Shown here piece after piece: positions 1-8,474 of a stretch of 64,000 nt of DNA; position 1 is the stretch's first letter; every line of letters starts with the position of its first letter. Source of the stretch: Rhodococcus sp. Leaf278 (GTDB lineage Bacteria; Actinomycetota; Actinomycetes; Mycobacteriales; Mycobacteriaceae); assembly GCF_001426085.1 (NCBI RefSeq), contig NZ_LMRR01000010.1, forward strand, positions 123,328-187,327, given 5' to 3'. A program made the position numbers and the translations under genes. The notes beneath the pieces were generated by a model. The model was not told where the DNA came from. It saw only the letters and a list, made by a program, of their open reading frames with translations, and searched no databases.

Positions 1-12
1 AGCGTTCACTCG

Positions 13-735
13 ATGGCCGATATCGATTTCTATTTCGATCCGGTGTGCCCGTTCGCCTGGATGACGAGCAAGTGGGTCCGCAAGGTCCAAGCCCAGCGCG
101 AGTACACCGTCGATTGGCGGTTCATTTCGTTGCGCCTTCTCAATTCTCACATCGACTACGACGCGCACTTTCCACCCGAGTACGAGGCAGGGCACACCGC
201 GGGTCTACGACTGTTGCGGGCCGCTGCCTCTGTTCGTCGTGAGCATGGGTCGGACGCTGTCGGGCCGCTGTACGAGGCCCTCGGTACACACATCTTCGAC
301 ACCGAGGTGGTGCCCGACGACGCGAAGAGCCACGGACATCGCGGCACCGCAGAGTTCCTGGGTCCGATCCTCGAAGAACTCGGACTGCCCGCTCGTCACA
401 CGGCAGCACTGGATGATTCGTCCTTCGACGAGGAGATCCAAGGCGAAACCGATCATGCTCTGTCGCTCACCGGCAAGGACGTCGGCACCCCCATCATCGC
501 CTTCGAGCCACCGGACGGTGTCGCGTTCTTCGGTCCGGTCATCAGCCGACTCCCCAGCGATGAGGAGGCAGTCGCGCTGTGGGACAACGTGATCGGTCTC
601 GCTCGATTCCCCGGCTTCGCTGAGATGAAGCGCAGCCTGCGTGAACTCCCCCAGCTGAAAGCACTCGGGGTTCAGGAGGACGAGGCGGGCGTGCAACAGG
701 ACTGGCACGCAGGAAGCCGACGCCAGAAGAAGTGA
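13..735 (+). CDS. DsbA-family mycothiol-dependent nitroreductase-like protein
   Basis: A 240-aa cytoplasmic thioredoxin-fold protein resembling M. tuberculosis Rv2466c, the mycothiol-dependent reductase. The opening strand is followed by DPVCPFAW (Cys12), and later come the family blocks GTPIIAFEPPDGVAFFGPV and LWDNVIGLARFPGF. Rv2466c carries a CPWC active site; here it is CPFA, so the second cysteine is missing and a monothiol mechanism is implied. The start lies 12 bases into the window, so its upstream context cannot be judged. The C-terminal 35 residues are charged and probably unstructured. Family assignment is firm; the substrate is unknown. Confidence 0.8.
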   Translation: MADIDFYFDPVCPFAWMTSKWVRKVQAQREYTVDWRFISLRLLNSHIDYDAHFPPEYEAGHTAGLRLLRAAASVRREHGSDAVGPLYEALGTHIFDTEVVPDDAKSHGHRGTAEFLGPILEELGLPARHTAALDDSSFDEEIQGETDHALSLTGKDVGTPIIAFEPPDGVAFFGPVISRLPSDEEAVALWDNVIGLARFPGFAEMKRSLRELPQLKALGVQEDEAGVQQDWHAGSRRQKK

Positions 736-748
736 GACGTCGGCCGCA

Positions 749-1366
749 TCAGTTGCCCAGCACGTCGTCCATGTTGCCGACGTCCGGTGTTCCGACGTCG
801 AGGGCGTAACGCAGGTACACGGTGCCTTTGCCGTCGACGGCCGGTGGCTCGAGCAGCGTCAGGTTGCTGGGCACGGTGCCGTCGGCGAACACTCGCTTGC
901 CCACTCCGAGAAGGATGGGGTGGACCCATAGATCCAGTCGATCGAAGAGCTTGTCGCGCAACAGAGTCTGAACCAGATCGAGACTTCCGACCACCTTGAT
1001 GTGGTCATGCCTCTCTCGGATCTCACGCACCGCATCGACCAGGTCCGGTCCGAGTTGGGTCGAGCCGTCCCAGAGCAGATCGGGTGTGCCGCGCGAGGCC
1101 ACGTATTTTGGTATCGCGTTAAACAACGTTGCGAACGAGCCTTTTTGGTTCGGCCAGTACGCGGCAAAGATGTCGTAGGTGCGTCGCCCGAGCAGGAGCG
1201 CATCTGTGCCCTCGTATGCAGCGTCGACTTGTGCCCCGGAAATCTCGTCGAGCAGCGGCGCCTGCCAGCCGCCGTAGGAAAAGTTTTCGGGATCTTCCTC
1301 GGGGCTTCCGGGTGATTGCGCGACGAGGTCGAGGGTGGCGAACAGCTCCAACGTGATGAGGCCCAT
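749..1366 (-). CDS. Dihydrofolate reductase / RibD C-terminal family protein
   Basis: A 205-aa protein of the RibD C-terminal (DHFR-fold) superfamily. It shows the N-terminal MGLITLELFATLDLVAQ strand, the DALLLGRRTYDIFAAYWP block, IKVVGSLDLVQTLL and a closing WVHPILLGVGKRVFADG segment. These stand-alone proteins are predicted NADPH-dependent reductases and are not usually true folate enzymes. AGGAG six bases before the ATG supports the start. It converges on the DsbA-like gene and runs in the same direction as the alpha/beta hydrolase behind it. The substrate is not known. Confidence 0.85.
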   Translation of the reverse strand: MGLITLELFATLDLVAQSPGSPEEDPENFSYGGWQAPLLDEISGAQVDAAYEGTDALLLGRRTYDIFAAYWPNQKGSFATLFNAIPKYVASRGTPDLLWDGSTQLGPDLVDAVREIRERHDHIKVVGSLDLVQTLLRDKLFDRLDLWVHPILLGVGKRVFADGTVPSNLTLLEPPAVDGKGTVYLRYALDVGTPDVGNMDDVLGN

Positions 1367-1399
1367 GATTGCTCCTGATTCGGTAGGGCGAAAACTATT

Positions 1400-2266
1400 T
1401 CAGCTCAACACTTTCCGCAATGTCTCGGCAAATTCTGTCGGCTTTCCCGTCTGACCGAATTCGCCACCGAGGAAGCCCGAGTGGCCGCCGGGAAAGACGA
1501 TCGGCTCCGATCCGAGGAGCGTTGCAGTCGAATACGCTGCGCGAGCCGCGATGTGACCGTCCTCGGGACCGCCGGATTCTTCCCCTACGCCGATCACCAC
1601 GGTGGTGGGTGCTGCACGTAGCGCATCGACGTCCGGTGCGAAGTCGACGCCTCCCCCGCGCATGTTGGACATCAGGGCGTCGTCGCGGGTGCCGTCGTCC
1701 TCGGTCGGGAGCCCGAACTGTGCCGGGTCCGGTGCCGGGCGAGCGAAGAACGCGTCGTCGATCGGGCCTGCATGCATCAGCAGCGACATGAACTGGGCCA
1801 TGGCCGGTCCCCGGCCGTGAGCGTCGTAGGTGGCCACCATGTTTGTGCACACTGTCGAAATGTTCTCGCGGTCCGGCAGAGTGCCTCCGGCGGGTGGTTC
1901 GTGGGCCACCAACGTCCGAATATCGGACGGGTACTTGCCGACGAGCACCAGCGCATTGACCGCACCCCCACTCGAGGCGAACACGTCGACCGGACCATGG
2001 CCGACGGCGTTGAGCACGGCGTGCAAGTCGTCGGCATGTTCGCCGAAGGTGACCGCGGCGGTCGCGTCGTCGCGTCGACTACGTCCGACATTTCTCGGGT
2101 CGTACGTGACGACCACGCGGTCGCGGAAGTGCGATGCCAAGGTCCCGAACCCGCTCGCATCCATCGGTGATCCGATGAGCACCAAGGGAGTGACCCCGGG
2201 CTCGAGCTCGCCGACCACGTCGTAGGTCAGGGTCGCACCCGGAACGGAAACTGTCTGTGTCGTCAT
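1400..2266 (-). CDS. Alpha/beta hydrolase
   Basis: A 288-aa alpha/beta-hydrolase-fold enzyme without a signal peptide. The oxyanion strand reads VLIGSPMDASGF, the NVGRSRR block follows, and the nucleophile elbow is FASSGGAVNAL (serine in A-S-S-G-G). A late GGHSGFLGGEFGQ supplies the catalytic histidine. The family includes esterases and epoxide or haloalkane hydrolases, so no reaction is assigned. It precedes the DHFR-family gene on the same strand with a 33-base gap, so the two are probably co-transcribed. Confidence 0.85.
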   Translation of the reverse strand: MTTQTVSVPGATLTYDVVGELEPGVTPLVLIGSPMDASGFGTLASHFRDRVVVTYDPRNVGRSRRDDATAAVTFGEHADDLHAVLNAVGHGPVDVFASSGGAVNALVLVGKYPSDIRTLVAHEPPAGGTLPDRENISTVCTNMVATYDAHGRGPAMAQFMSLLMHAGPIDDAFFARPAPDPAQFGLPTEDDGTRDDALMSNMRGGGVDFAPDVDALRAAPTTVVIGVGEESGGPEDGHIAARAAYSTATLLGSEPIVFPGGHSGFLGGEFGQTGKPTEFAETLRKVLS

Positions 2267-2313
2267 GATGGGGTGGACCTCGGTCCGAGCGAAAACTCAC
2301 CGGACGGTGTCGC

Positions 2314-2751
2314 CTAGTCGTAGAGAACCGCCGTGCCCGTCTGTCTCAACTTCTCGAGACCGTCTCGGAACCGCTGCAGGTATTCGGGCGAATGTCCGAC
2401 CCAGTCGGTCGTCTCCTCGACTATCCGCACCGGTTCTGCGCTGCGATAGGAGTGCGTCGTGTTGCCGGGAAACTTCTTGTCCGTCACGTTCGGGTCGTCC
2501 TCCACGCTGCCGGTCGGCTCAACGATGTAGACCCGCGGATCCCCCTCGCCGACGGCCATCTCCGCCGCGAGCACGGCACCGTCCAGCACCTTGGTCATGT
2601 AGATGTAGTTCGAGATGTGCTCGGGACGGTAATTGGAGCGATAGCCCGGGACCAGAAAATCACCAACCCGAAGATCGGCCTTGGTGCCATGAAAGTAAGC
2701 ACCGGATTCGTGCACTCGAAAACGCTCCGGTGTATCGGCCATGTCTGCCAT
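2314..2751 (-). CDS. arr: NAD(+)--rifampin ADP-ribosyltransferase
   Basis: A 145-aa Arr enzyme, which moves ADP-ribose from NAD to a rifamycin hydroxyl and inactivates the drug. The sequence carries the Arr blocks VHESGAYFHGTKADLRVGD, YIYMTKVLDGAVLAAEMAVG, the conserved EDDPNVTDKKFPGN and TDWVGHSPEYL. The frame is open 30 codons further upstream, but GGAGGAG sits six bases before the ATG at 2751 and gives the family's usual length and N-terminus. A rifamycin-associated element lies just upstream (2797-2816), which predicts induction by rifamycins. Confidence 0.95.
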   Translation of the reverse strand: MADMADTPERFRVHESGAYFHGTKADLRVGDFLVPGYRSNYRPEHISNYIYMTKVLDGAVLAAEMAVGEGDPRVYIVEPTGSVEDDPNVTDKKFPGNTTHSYRSAEPVRIVEETTDWVGHSPEYLQRFRDGLEKLRQTGTAVLYD

Positions 2752-2796
2752 AGAAACTCCTCCGTGTCGGTAGCCGGAAGATTGTGCATGCTCGAC

Positions 2797-2816
2797 GGGG
2801 TCTTGCCGCAAGCCCC
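2797..2816 (-). promoter_or_regulatory. Rifamycin-associated element (RAE) upstream of arr
   Basis: On the minus strand this reads GGGGCTTGCGGCAAGACCCC, an imperfect inverted repeat that matches from memory the RAE found before rifamycin-inactivating genes (arr, rph, rox, rgt) in actinobacteria. It lies 45 bases before the arr start. A CACAAT -10 candidate (2786-2781) sits ten bases downstream, so the element would cover the -35 region. Rifamycin-responsive control of arr is inferred from the site. Confidence 0.85.
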
Positions 2817-2856
2817 CACCCCGGCGATACACTGAAAGCAACGCAGACGAGTTAGT

Positions 2857-3507
2857 TCATGAATTCGGCTCTGCCAGGCGAGGGCTCACAGTCCCGACTC
2901 GAACCTGAATGTGGCCACCGCGGACAGCGCGAGTCGACAGATCCCGAAGCAGTGGAGTCATCGCCGTCCACGGATGAGCCTCGATATCCGACCCACCGAG
3001 TCGACACGCAAGCTTCGCAAGCGGGGTCCACGCAGCTGCCCGGCCCACGGGCCGTTGCATGTCGACGACGGCCACGACGCCGCCCGTTCGCGTAGTCGAG
3101 ATCATCGCATCGAGGGCCGCCCGCCACGGCGTCATCAACGAGAGCGCGTAGGTGCTCAGGGCCGCATCGAACGGGGCCTGCTCCCCAAGATCCGCCGACG
3201 TCAGGGCGGTGGCGTCGGCTGCGACGAGCGTGACGTTGTCCCAACCTCCCCGGTCAGCTCGCCGTCGGGCCTGTTCGAGCATCTGCGGGCTGGCGTCGAT
3301 TCCGGTGATCGAGCCGGTCGGGCCGATCATCCGCTGCAACCCGGCGAAGTTCAGCCCCGTCCCGCAGCCGAGATCCAGAACATGGCTGCCTACAGGCAGA
3401 TTCAGCAGCTCGAACGCCGCCTCTCGACCGGCGCGATACACCGGCCATTCGAAGGAGATCACGTCATACAGGCGCGCCGAGAAGGTGTACTTGGTCGGTC
3501 GTCTCAT
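2857..3507 (-). CDS. Class I SAM-dependent methyltransferase
   Basis: A 216-aa methyltransferase. Motif I is VLDLGCGTG (residues 43-51), followed by ITGIDASPQMLEQARRRA and VTLVAADATAL, the standard SAM-binding order; DAALSTYALSLM is the motif IV region. The frame extends over 100 codons upstream, but GGAGGG eight bases before the ATG at 3507 and the natural N-terminus MRRPTKYTF decide the start. The gene is divergent from the MerA-like flavoprotein with only 36 bases between them, so they likely share a regulatory region. The substrate (lipid, small molecule or metalloid) is not predictable. Confidence 0.85.
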   Translation of the reverse strand: MRRPTKYTFSARLYDVISFEWPVYRAGREAAFELLNLPVGSHVLDLGCGTGLNFAGLQRMIGPTGSITGIDASPQMLEQARRRADRGGWDNVTLVAADATALTSADLGEQAPFDAALSTYALSLMTPWRAALDAMISTTRTGGVVAVVDMQRPVGRAAAWTPLAKLACRLGGSDIEAHPWTAMTPLLRDLSTRAVRGGHIQVRVGTVSPRLAEPNS

Positions 3508-3543
3508 CTCGGGTCCCTCCGGTACACGGGCATAGTGGGAGGT

Positions 3544-5010
3544 ATGGGAATCCGTCGTTCGTCTTCGAGTGTGCCCGACGACCGCGCCGACGTGGTTGTG
3601 GTGGGCGGCGGTACCGCCGGCATCGTGGCGGCGAAGACCGCGGCGGGTTTCGGCATTCGCGTCGTATTGATCGAGCGGGACCGCACCGGAGGCGACTGCC
3701 TGTGGACCGGATGCGTGCCGTCCAAAGCACTGCTCGCGGCGGCTTCGGTGGCACAGACGGTTCGATCCGCGTCCCAGTTCGGCATCGTCACCCAGCCACC
3801 GATTGTGGACTTCGCGCGCGTTATGCAGCACGTACACGGTGCGATTGCCGAGATCGCGCCGATCGATTCACCGGAGGCTCTTACCGAGGCCCGAGTACAT
3901 GTGATCCACGGAGACGCAGTCTTCACCGGGCCGAACACCGTTTCCGTCAGTACGCGGAAACTGCATTTCGGTCAGGCGATCGTGACCACCGGCGCGCATC
4001 CCACGGTGCCGGCGATCGACGGCATCGAGCACGTGGACTACCTGACCAGCGATACCCTGTGGGATCTGAAGGACTTGCCGGAGCGACTGCTGATCGTCGG
4101 GGCCGGATCGGTGGGTTGCGAAATGGCGCAAGCATTTTCGCGTCTCGGATCGGACGTGACTCTGGTCGGACGGTCGTCCACGATCCTGCCGCGCGAGTAC
4201 GCGTCGGCCACCTCGACATTGACGCAGGCACTGACCGACGAGGGTGTGCGCGTCCTGACCTCCACCGCTGTTGTGCAGATCAAGGAGGGTTCGGCGACCA
4301 CCGACACGGGCGTCGAGATCGCTTTCGACCGGGTTCTGATCGCTACCGGGCGGACTCCGCGCACCGCATCCCTCGGGCTGGACGCGGCCGGTGTGGAATT
4401 GGACGACAACGGATTCGTTCGGGTCGACGAGCATCTGCGGACCACCAATCCCCGCATCTGGGCGGCCGGAGATCTCACCGGTCATCCGCAGTTCACGCAC
4501 ACCGCAGGGGTGCACGGCAGCCTGGCCGCGAGCAACGCCGTGCTCGGCCTGAACCGAACAGTGAGTACGACGGGGACCCCGCGAGTGACGTTCACCGATC
4601 CCGAGATCGCCTCGGCCGGAATCGATGTGCGAACCGCGGGGCAGCGTGGGCTTCGACTGCAGACGCTCGACCACCATCACGTCGATCGGGCCGTCACCGA
4701 AAGAACGACGAACGGATCGACGACGCTCGTGCTCGACGCCAAGCGGCGCATCGTCGGAGCCTGCGTGGTGGGACCGCGAGCGGGCGAGACGATCGGGGAG
4801 CTGATTCTGGCCGTCGAGCAGGGCCTGCGTACCCGCGACCTGGCCGGAGCAACGCACCCGTATCCGACGTACAACGACGGGCCGTGGAACGCAGCGATCG
4901 CGGACGTGAAGTTGCAGTTGGGTTCTCCGGTGATTTCCCGAGCAACGGCCGCACTGGCGAAGGTGCGCGGCACATGGATTGTCAGGAAAGAGCGCGATAC
5001 CCGGCGATGA
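3544..5010 (+). CDS. MerA-like FAD/NAD(P) disulfide oxidoreductase
   Basis: A 488-aa flavoprotein of the dihydrolipoamide dehydrogenase/mercuric reductase family. It has an N-terminal FAD motif VVVGGGTAG, the redox pair in GGDCLWTGCVPSK (Cys52 and Cys57), a second nucleotide motif LLIVGAGSVGCEMAQ, the FAD-closing ATD-type block RIWAAGDLTG, and a dimerisation domain. The metal-binding HMA domain and C-terminal cysteine pair of true MerA are absent. The usual C-terminal HPTxxE is replaced by HPYPTYNDGPW, so it is probably not a mercury reductase. GTG at 3571 is an alternative start. It overlaps the convergent phosphatidyltransferase by 29 bases. Confidence 0.85.
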   Translation: MGIRRSSSSVPDDRADVVVVGGGTAGIVAAKTAAGFGIRVVLIERDRTGGDCLWTGCVPSKALLAAASVAQTVRSASQFGIVTQPPIVDFARVMQHVHGAIAEIAPIDSPEALTEARVHVIHGDAVFTGPNTVSVSTRKLHFGQAIVTTGAHPTVPAIDGIEHVDYLTSDTLWDLKDLPERLLIVGAGSVGCEMAQAFSRLGSDVTLVGRSSTILPREYASATSTLTQALTDEGVRVLTSTAVVQIKEGSATTDTGVEIAFDRVLIATGRTPRTASLGLDAAGVELDDNGFVRVDEHLRTTNPRIWAAGDLTGHPQFTHTAGVHGSLAASNAVLGLNRTVSTTGTPRVTFTDPEIASAGIDVRTAGQRGLRLQTLDHHHVDRAVTERTTNGSTTLVLDAKRRIVGACVVGPRAGETIGELILAVEQGLRTRDLAGATHPYPTYNDGPWNAAIADVKLQLGSPVISRATAALAKVRGTWIVRKERDTRR

Positions 5011-5593
5011 TCCGTTGGGTGGAGCTCACCGCGACCACCGCCGCCCAGATCACAGCGATCTGCCACGAGATACCAGGCAGCAGCAGCCAGAGACAGTGCA
5101 CCGCAATCGTTTCGGCACCCTCGGCCAATCCGCCGAGGAAGGACAGCGAGCGGCCGTCGTCGATGGTGCGACCGGTGCGTTCGGCGATCGAGGAGAACGC
5201 CAGAAACGCGGTGCCGTTGATGTAGTACGCCAACAGCACCAGCAGGAACGGCCACCAGGGGGCGTCGTACGCGGCCGAGGCACCCACCGCGACGCCCACC
5301 ACCGTCGTGCCGTAGACCACGAAGTCGGCTGTGATGTCGAAGAATCCGCCGGCACCGCCCGTAGTGGAACGCCGACGCGCAAGAGGCCCGTCCAGACCGT
5401 CGGCGATGCGCGAGACTATCCACAACACCAACGCGAGCCACCAGAACTGCAGGCCCGCTGCCAGTGCACTACCCAGGCCAAGTACGAGTCCGGCGGCGGT
5501 GATCCGGTCCGGGGTGATCGCGGGCCGGTCGAGGGCGCGGGCACAACGATCGAGTGGGCCGTCGAGGTGGCGGCGCAGAAAGCTGTCGATCAT
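4982..5593 (-). CDS. CDP-alcohol phosphatidyltransferase family protein
   Basis: A 203-aa integral membrane enzyme of phospholipid head-group transfer. The full catalytic signature D-x2-DG-x2-AR-x8-G-x3-D-x3-D is present from Asp65 to Asp90, with hydrophobic helices on both sides. It would displace CMP from CDP-diacylglycerol (or a related nucleotide) using an unknown alcohol. ATG at 5593 overlaps the stop of the upstream TVP38-family gene as ATGA, indicating translational coupling. E. coli YnjF, in the ydjX-ynjF cluster, belongs to the same family. Confidence 0.9.
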   Translation of the reverse strand: MIDSFLRRHLDGPLDRCARALDRPAITPDRITAAGLVLGLGSALAAGLQFWWLALVLWIVSRIADGLDGPLARRRSTTGGAGGFFDITADFVVYGTTVVGVAVGASAAYDAPWWPFLLVLLAYYINGTAFLAFSSIAERTGRTIDDGRSLSFLGGLAEGAETIAVHCLWLLLPGISWQIAVIWAAVVAVSSTQRIIAGYRALS

Positions 5594-6258
5594 TCGGCAG
5601 CTCCGGTCAATCCGAGACGTCGGGCCAGCAGCGCCGAACCCGCAGCTATCGCCAGGACCGCGAGCAATGCGATGGCGAACGGCCACGACAGCGGAGACGT
5701 TCCGTAGGCGCCGAGTGCGGTGTAGGCGACGGTCGCGGGCACGATGCCGATCATGGTGCCCACCACGTAGTCACGTTGCCCCACCGCACTGACTCCGGCC
5801 GCGTAGTTGACCAAGGAGAAGGGCAGCGGCACCAGCCGCACGAGCAGAACCGACAGCAATCCGCGTCGTCCGAGCATGGCGTCGAGCCGGCGGAGCCTGT
5901 CCCATTCCGTGCGCGCCACCTGACCGCGACCCAGCGCCCGCGCTCCCCAGTACCCGAGATACGCCCCCATCGTCGCGGCGAACACCACGACGATTGCGCC
6001 CACCGCCAATCCGAACAGCAGTCCCGACGCGATGGTCAACGTGCTGGCGGGGAACGGAGTGGCCGACAGGACGGCGTAGAGCACGACGAACAGCGCGATG
6101 CCCCACGGCCCGGCCGACGCCACTCGATCACGGATGAACGACGGATCGGGCAGGTCGACGGTGCCGAGCACGATCACCAGAGCGATGACGACCACGGCAG
6201 CCCCGAGCAATTTCAGGGTGGTGCCGCGACGACTACGCGTCGGGCGGTCCTGCGTCAC
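5590..6258 (-). CDS. TVP38/TMEM64 (VTT-domain, DedA-like) membrane protein
   Basis: A 222-aa polytopic membrane protein with the VTT core: ATPFPASTLTIASGLLFGL re-entrant loop, GAYLGYWGARALGRG, and the LVRLVPLPFSLVNYAAGVSAV block with the conserved arginine and proline. Relatives such as DedA proteins and eukaryotic TMEM41B move lipids across bilayers, and TVP38-type proteins in E. coli are YdjX and YdjZ. I place the start at GTG 6258, with AGAGG eight bases upstream; the open frame runs to 6336. It is translationally coupled to the phosphatidyltransferase. Confidence 0.85.
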   Translation of the reverse strand: MTQDRPTRSRRGTTLKLLGAAVVVIALVIVLGTVDLPDPSFIRDRVASAGPWGIALFVVLYAVLSATPFPASTLTIASGLLFGLAVGAIVVVFAATMGAYLGYWGARALGRGQVARTEWDRLRRLDAMLGRRGLLSVLLVRLVPLPFSLVNYAAGVSAVGQRDYVVGTMIGIVPATVAYTALGAYGTSPLSWPFAIALLAVLAIAAGSALLARRLGLTGAAE

Positions 6259-6402
6259 GATGTGTACCTCTCGTCCGACGGTCAGGATCCATTGTGCACA
6301 CAGCCGGAGTGACGGCGAGTTCAGCGGTTGTCTCATACGACCGATTACGGTGGTGAGGGCAGCGTCGACGACGGCTGCTTCGGTTGATCTGGAGGACCCA
6401 CA

Positions 6403-7638
6403 GTGATTCGATCGGTACGGCGTGCAGTGACGATTGCAGCGAGCGCAGGGCTGCTGCTCACCGCCTGCGCGGCACCATCATCGGAGGCTCCGCGCGCCGA
6501 GGACTTGTCCTGGAGCGAGATCCAGGAGCAGGCACAGGGGCAGACGGTGTCACTGTGGATGTACGGCGGCGATGAGCAGGGCAACGCCTACGTCGACGAC
6601 GTGCTCACCCCCGCGGCCGCCGAGGAGGGCGTCACGCTACGCCGGGTGCCGGTGGGATCGACGACCGATGCCGTCAACCGCATCCTGTCCGAGCGGCAGG
6701 CCGGGGTCACCGACGGCGAGGTGGACCTGGTGTGGGTCAACGGCGCGAACTTCGGCACCGGTAAGCAGGCCGGCGCGTGGCTGTGCGGCTGGACGCAGAA
6801 TCTACCGAACATGGAACTGACCGATCCCGAGGATCCGCTGCTGCTCGACGACTTCGGCACTCCGGTCGAGAACTGCGAATCACCCTGGCACAAAGCTCAA
6901 TTCACACTGGTCTACAACGCAGCAGCCATCCCCGATCCGCCAACGACATTCGACGGCGTGCTCGACTGGGCTCGCGCGAACCCTGGCCGCTTCACCTACC
7001 CCGCTCCCCCGGACTTCACCGGCTCGGTGTTCGTGCGTGAAGCGTTGATCAATGCCTCCGGCGGCGTCGACGAGGTTCCCGCTCAGTTCGATCAGGACTC
7101 CTACGATCGCCTGGCCCCGGCACTGTTCGATCGACTGAACGAGCTCGCCCCGTCACTGTGGCGCGAAGGAACGACGTATCCGCAGTCCTCCTCCGAGCTC
7201 GACGCCCTCTACGCCGGTGGCCAAGTCGACATGACCATGACGTACGGCCCCGCGACCCTCCCGAAACTCGTCGCCGACGGCACCTTTCCGCCGGAGACCC
7301 GCGTCCTGACTCTCGACGAGGGAACCGTCGGGAATGCGAGTTTCCTTGCCATTCCCTCGACGTCAGGGAAGTCGGCCGCCGCGCAGGTGGTTGCCAATCT
7401 CGCGTTGTCGCCCGAGCAACAACTTGCAAAGGCGACGCCGGACGTGTGGGGCCAGTTCACTGCGTTGGACACCGCGCGTCTGACCCCGGAGGAGCGGGCG
7501 CAGTTCGAGCAGCTCCCGTCGTCGCCGGTGGTTCCTTCGTACGAGGTGATCTCGGCGAACGCACACCCGGAGCTGTCCGCGGAGTGGGTCACCCCGCTCG
7601 ACGAGGGATGGCGTCGAAGCGTGCTCGCCGGTCAGTGA
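6403..7638 (+). CDS. YnjB-type ABC transporter substrate-binding lipoprotein
   Basis: A 411-aa lipoprotein with a signal peptide ending LLTAC (lipidated Cys22). The mature part matches the YnjB family: WSEIQEQAQGQTVSLWMYGGDEQGNAYVDD, VNRILSERQAG, and VDLVWVNGANF, with late TPDVWGQFTALDTARLTPEER. It would bind an unknown small solute outside the membrane and deliver it to the permeases that follow. GTG at 6403 has GGAGGA seven bases upstream. It heads a four-gene operon and is divergent from the TVP38-type gene across 144 bases. Confidence 0.85.
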   Translation: MIRSVRRAVTIAASAGLLLTACAAPSSEAPRAEDLSWSEIQEQAQGQTVSLWMYGGDEQGNAYVDDVLTPAAAEEGVTLRRVPVGSTTDAVNRILSERQAGVTDGEVDLVWVNGANFGTGKQAGAWLCGWTQNLPNMELTDPEDPLLLDDFGTPVENCESPWHKAQFTLVYNAAAIPDPPTTFDGVLDWARANPGRFTYPAPPDFTGSVFVREALINASGGVDEVPAQFDQDSYDRLAPALFDRLNELAPSLWREGTTYPQSSSELDALYAGGQVDMTMTYGPATLPKLVADGTFPPETRVLTLDEGTVGNASFLAIPSTSGKSAAAQVVANLALSPEQQLAKATPDVWGQFTALDTARLTPEERAQFEQLPSSPVVPSYEVISANAHPELSAEWVTPLDEGWRRSVLAGQ

Positions 7639-8474
7639 GCGCGTCCACGAAGAGCTTTCGCGGCACAGCGGCGGTCCTCCCCGCCGTCGTCTTGGTTGTT
7701 CTCGTCGTCGGCGGCGGTCTCGGAACCGTGGTGCTGCAGAGCCTGGGTCTGATGCCGTTGGTCGGAACCCCCGAACTATCGGTCGACGCGTACTCCGCCT
7801 TGGGCGATGACCTGTGGCGCTCGGTCGCGCTGACACTGTCGATCGCTGTCGTCTCGACGGCTCTGGCCGCGGTGATCGGGCTTGCCGCGGCGCTGACGGC
7901 CTTGTCGGGTGGACGCGCCGCGCTGGTCACTGCCGGGTTGACCGTCACGGTGCCGCACCTGATCGGCGCCGCGGCGATGGCTTTGCTGCTGGCAGATTCA
8001 GGGATGCTGCCCCGCATTTTCGGCATGACCGACGGCGGCTGGCCGGAGTTGGTCGGTGGGAAGTGGTGGATCGCCGTCGTCGCCGAATACGCCTGGAAGG
8101 AATCGGCTTTCGTCGCCGTCGTCGTAGCGGGCACGCTCGCCACCCGAGTAGCCGCATTCGACGAGACGGCATCGACACTGGGCGCAGGCCGTTGGGCGCG
8201 GCTGCGACTGGTCACGCTGCCGTTGGCGCGGCCCGCACTGATCGCGTCGGCGGCCATAGCGTTCGCGTACACCGTCGGGTCGTACGAAGTGGCCCGCATT
8301 CTGGGCCGTCCGTATCCGGAGCCGTTGTCGGTGATGGCGATTCGTCTGTTCACCTCGATCGATCTTCAGACGCGTCCGCAGGCCGCCGCTGCCGCGACGA
8401 TCGCCACCGCTCTGACGGTGGTCGTGGCCGCGGTGGCCCTGCACTATCTGCGCAGATCGGCAGCGTGGAAATGA
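7608..8474 (+). CDS. YnjC-type ABC transporter permease, first subunit
   Basis: A 288-aa inner-membrane permease with about six transmembrane helices and the cytoplasmic EAA-type loop DETASTLGAGRWARLRLVTLPLARPAL that docks on the ATPase. E. coli YnjC is a single long fused permease; here the two halves are separate genes. ATG at 7608 overlaps the binding-protein gene by 31 bases; a GTG at 7635 would give a GTGA overlap and is equally plausible. Co-translation with its neighbours is expected. Confidence 0.85.
   Translation: MASKRARRSVSASTKSFRGTAAVLPAVVLVVLVVGGGLGTVVLQSLGLMPLVGTPELSVDAYSALGDDLWRSVALTLSIAVVSTALAAVIGLAAALTALSGGRAALVTAGLTVTVPHLIGAAAMALLLADSGMLPRIFGMTDGGWPELVGGKWWIAVVAEYAWKESAFVAVVVAGTLATRVAAFDETASTLGAGRWARLRLVTLPLARPALIASAAIAFAYTVGSYEVARILGRPYPEPLSVMAIRLFTSIDLQTRPQAAAAATIATALTVVVAAVALHYLRRSAAWK

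Noticed and set aside
2911..3543. Open frame extending the MerA-like gene 211 codons upstream
   Set aside because: It runs antisense through the methyltransferase gene and has no homologous features; the FAD motif and a GGGAGG site place the real start at 3544.
3702..5225. 507-codon open frame on the plus strand
   Set aside because: Arginine-rich translation in a shifted frame over the MerA-like gene; a high-GC shadow.
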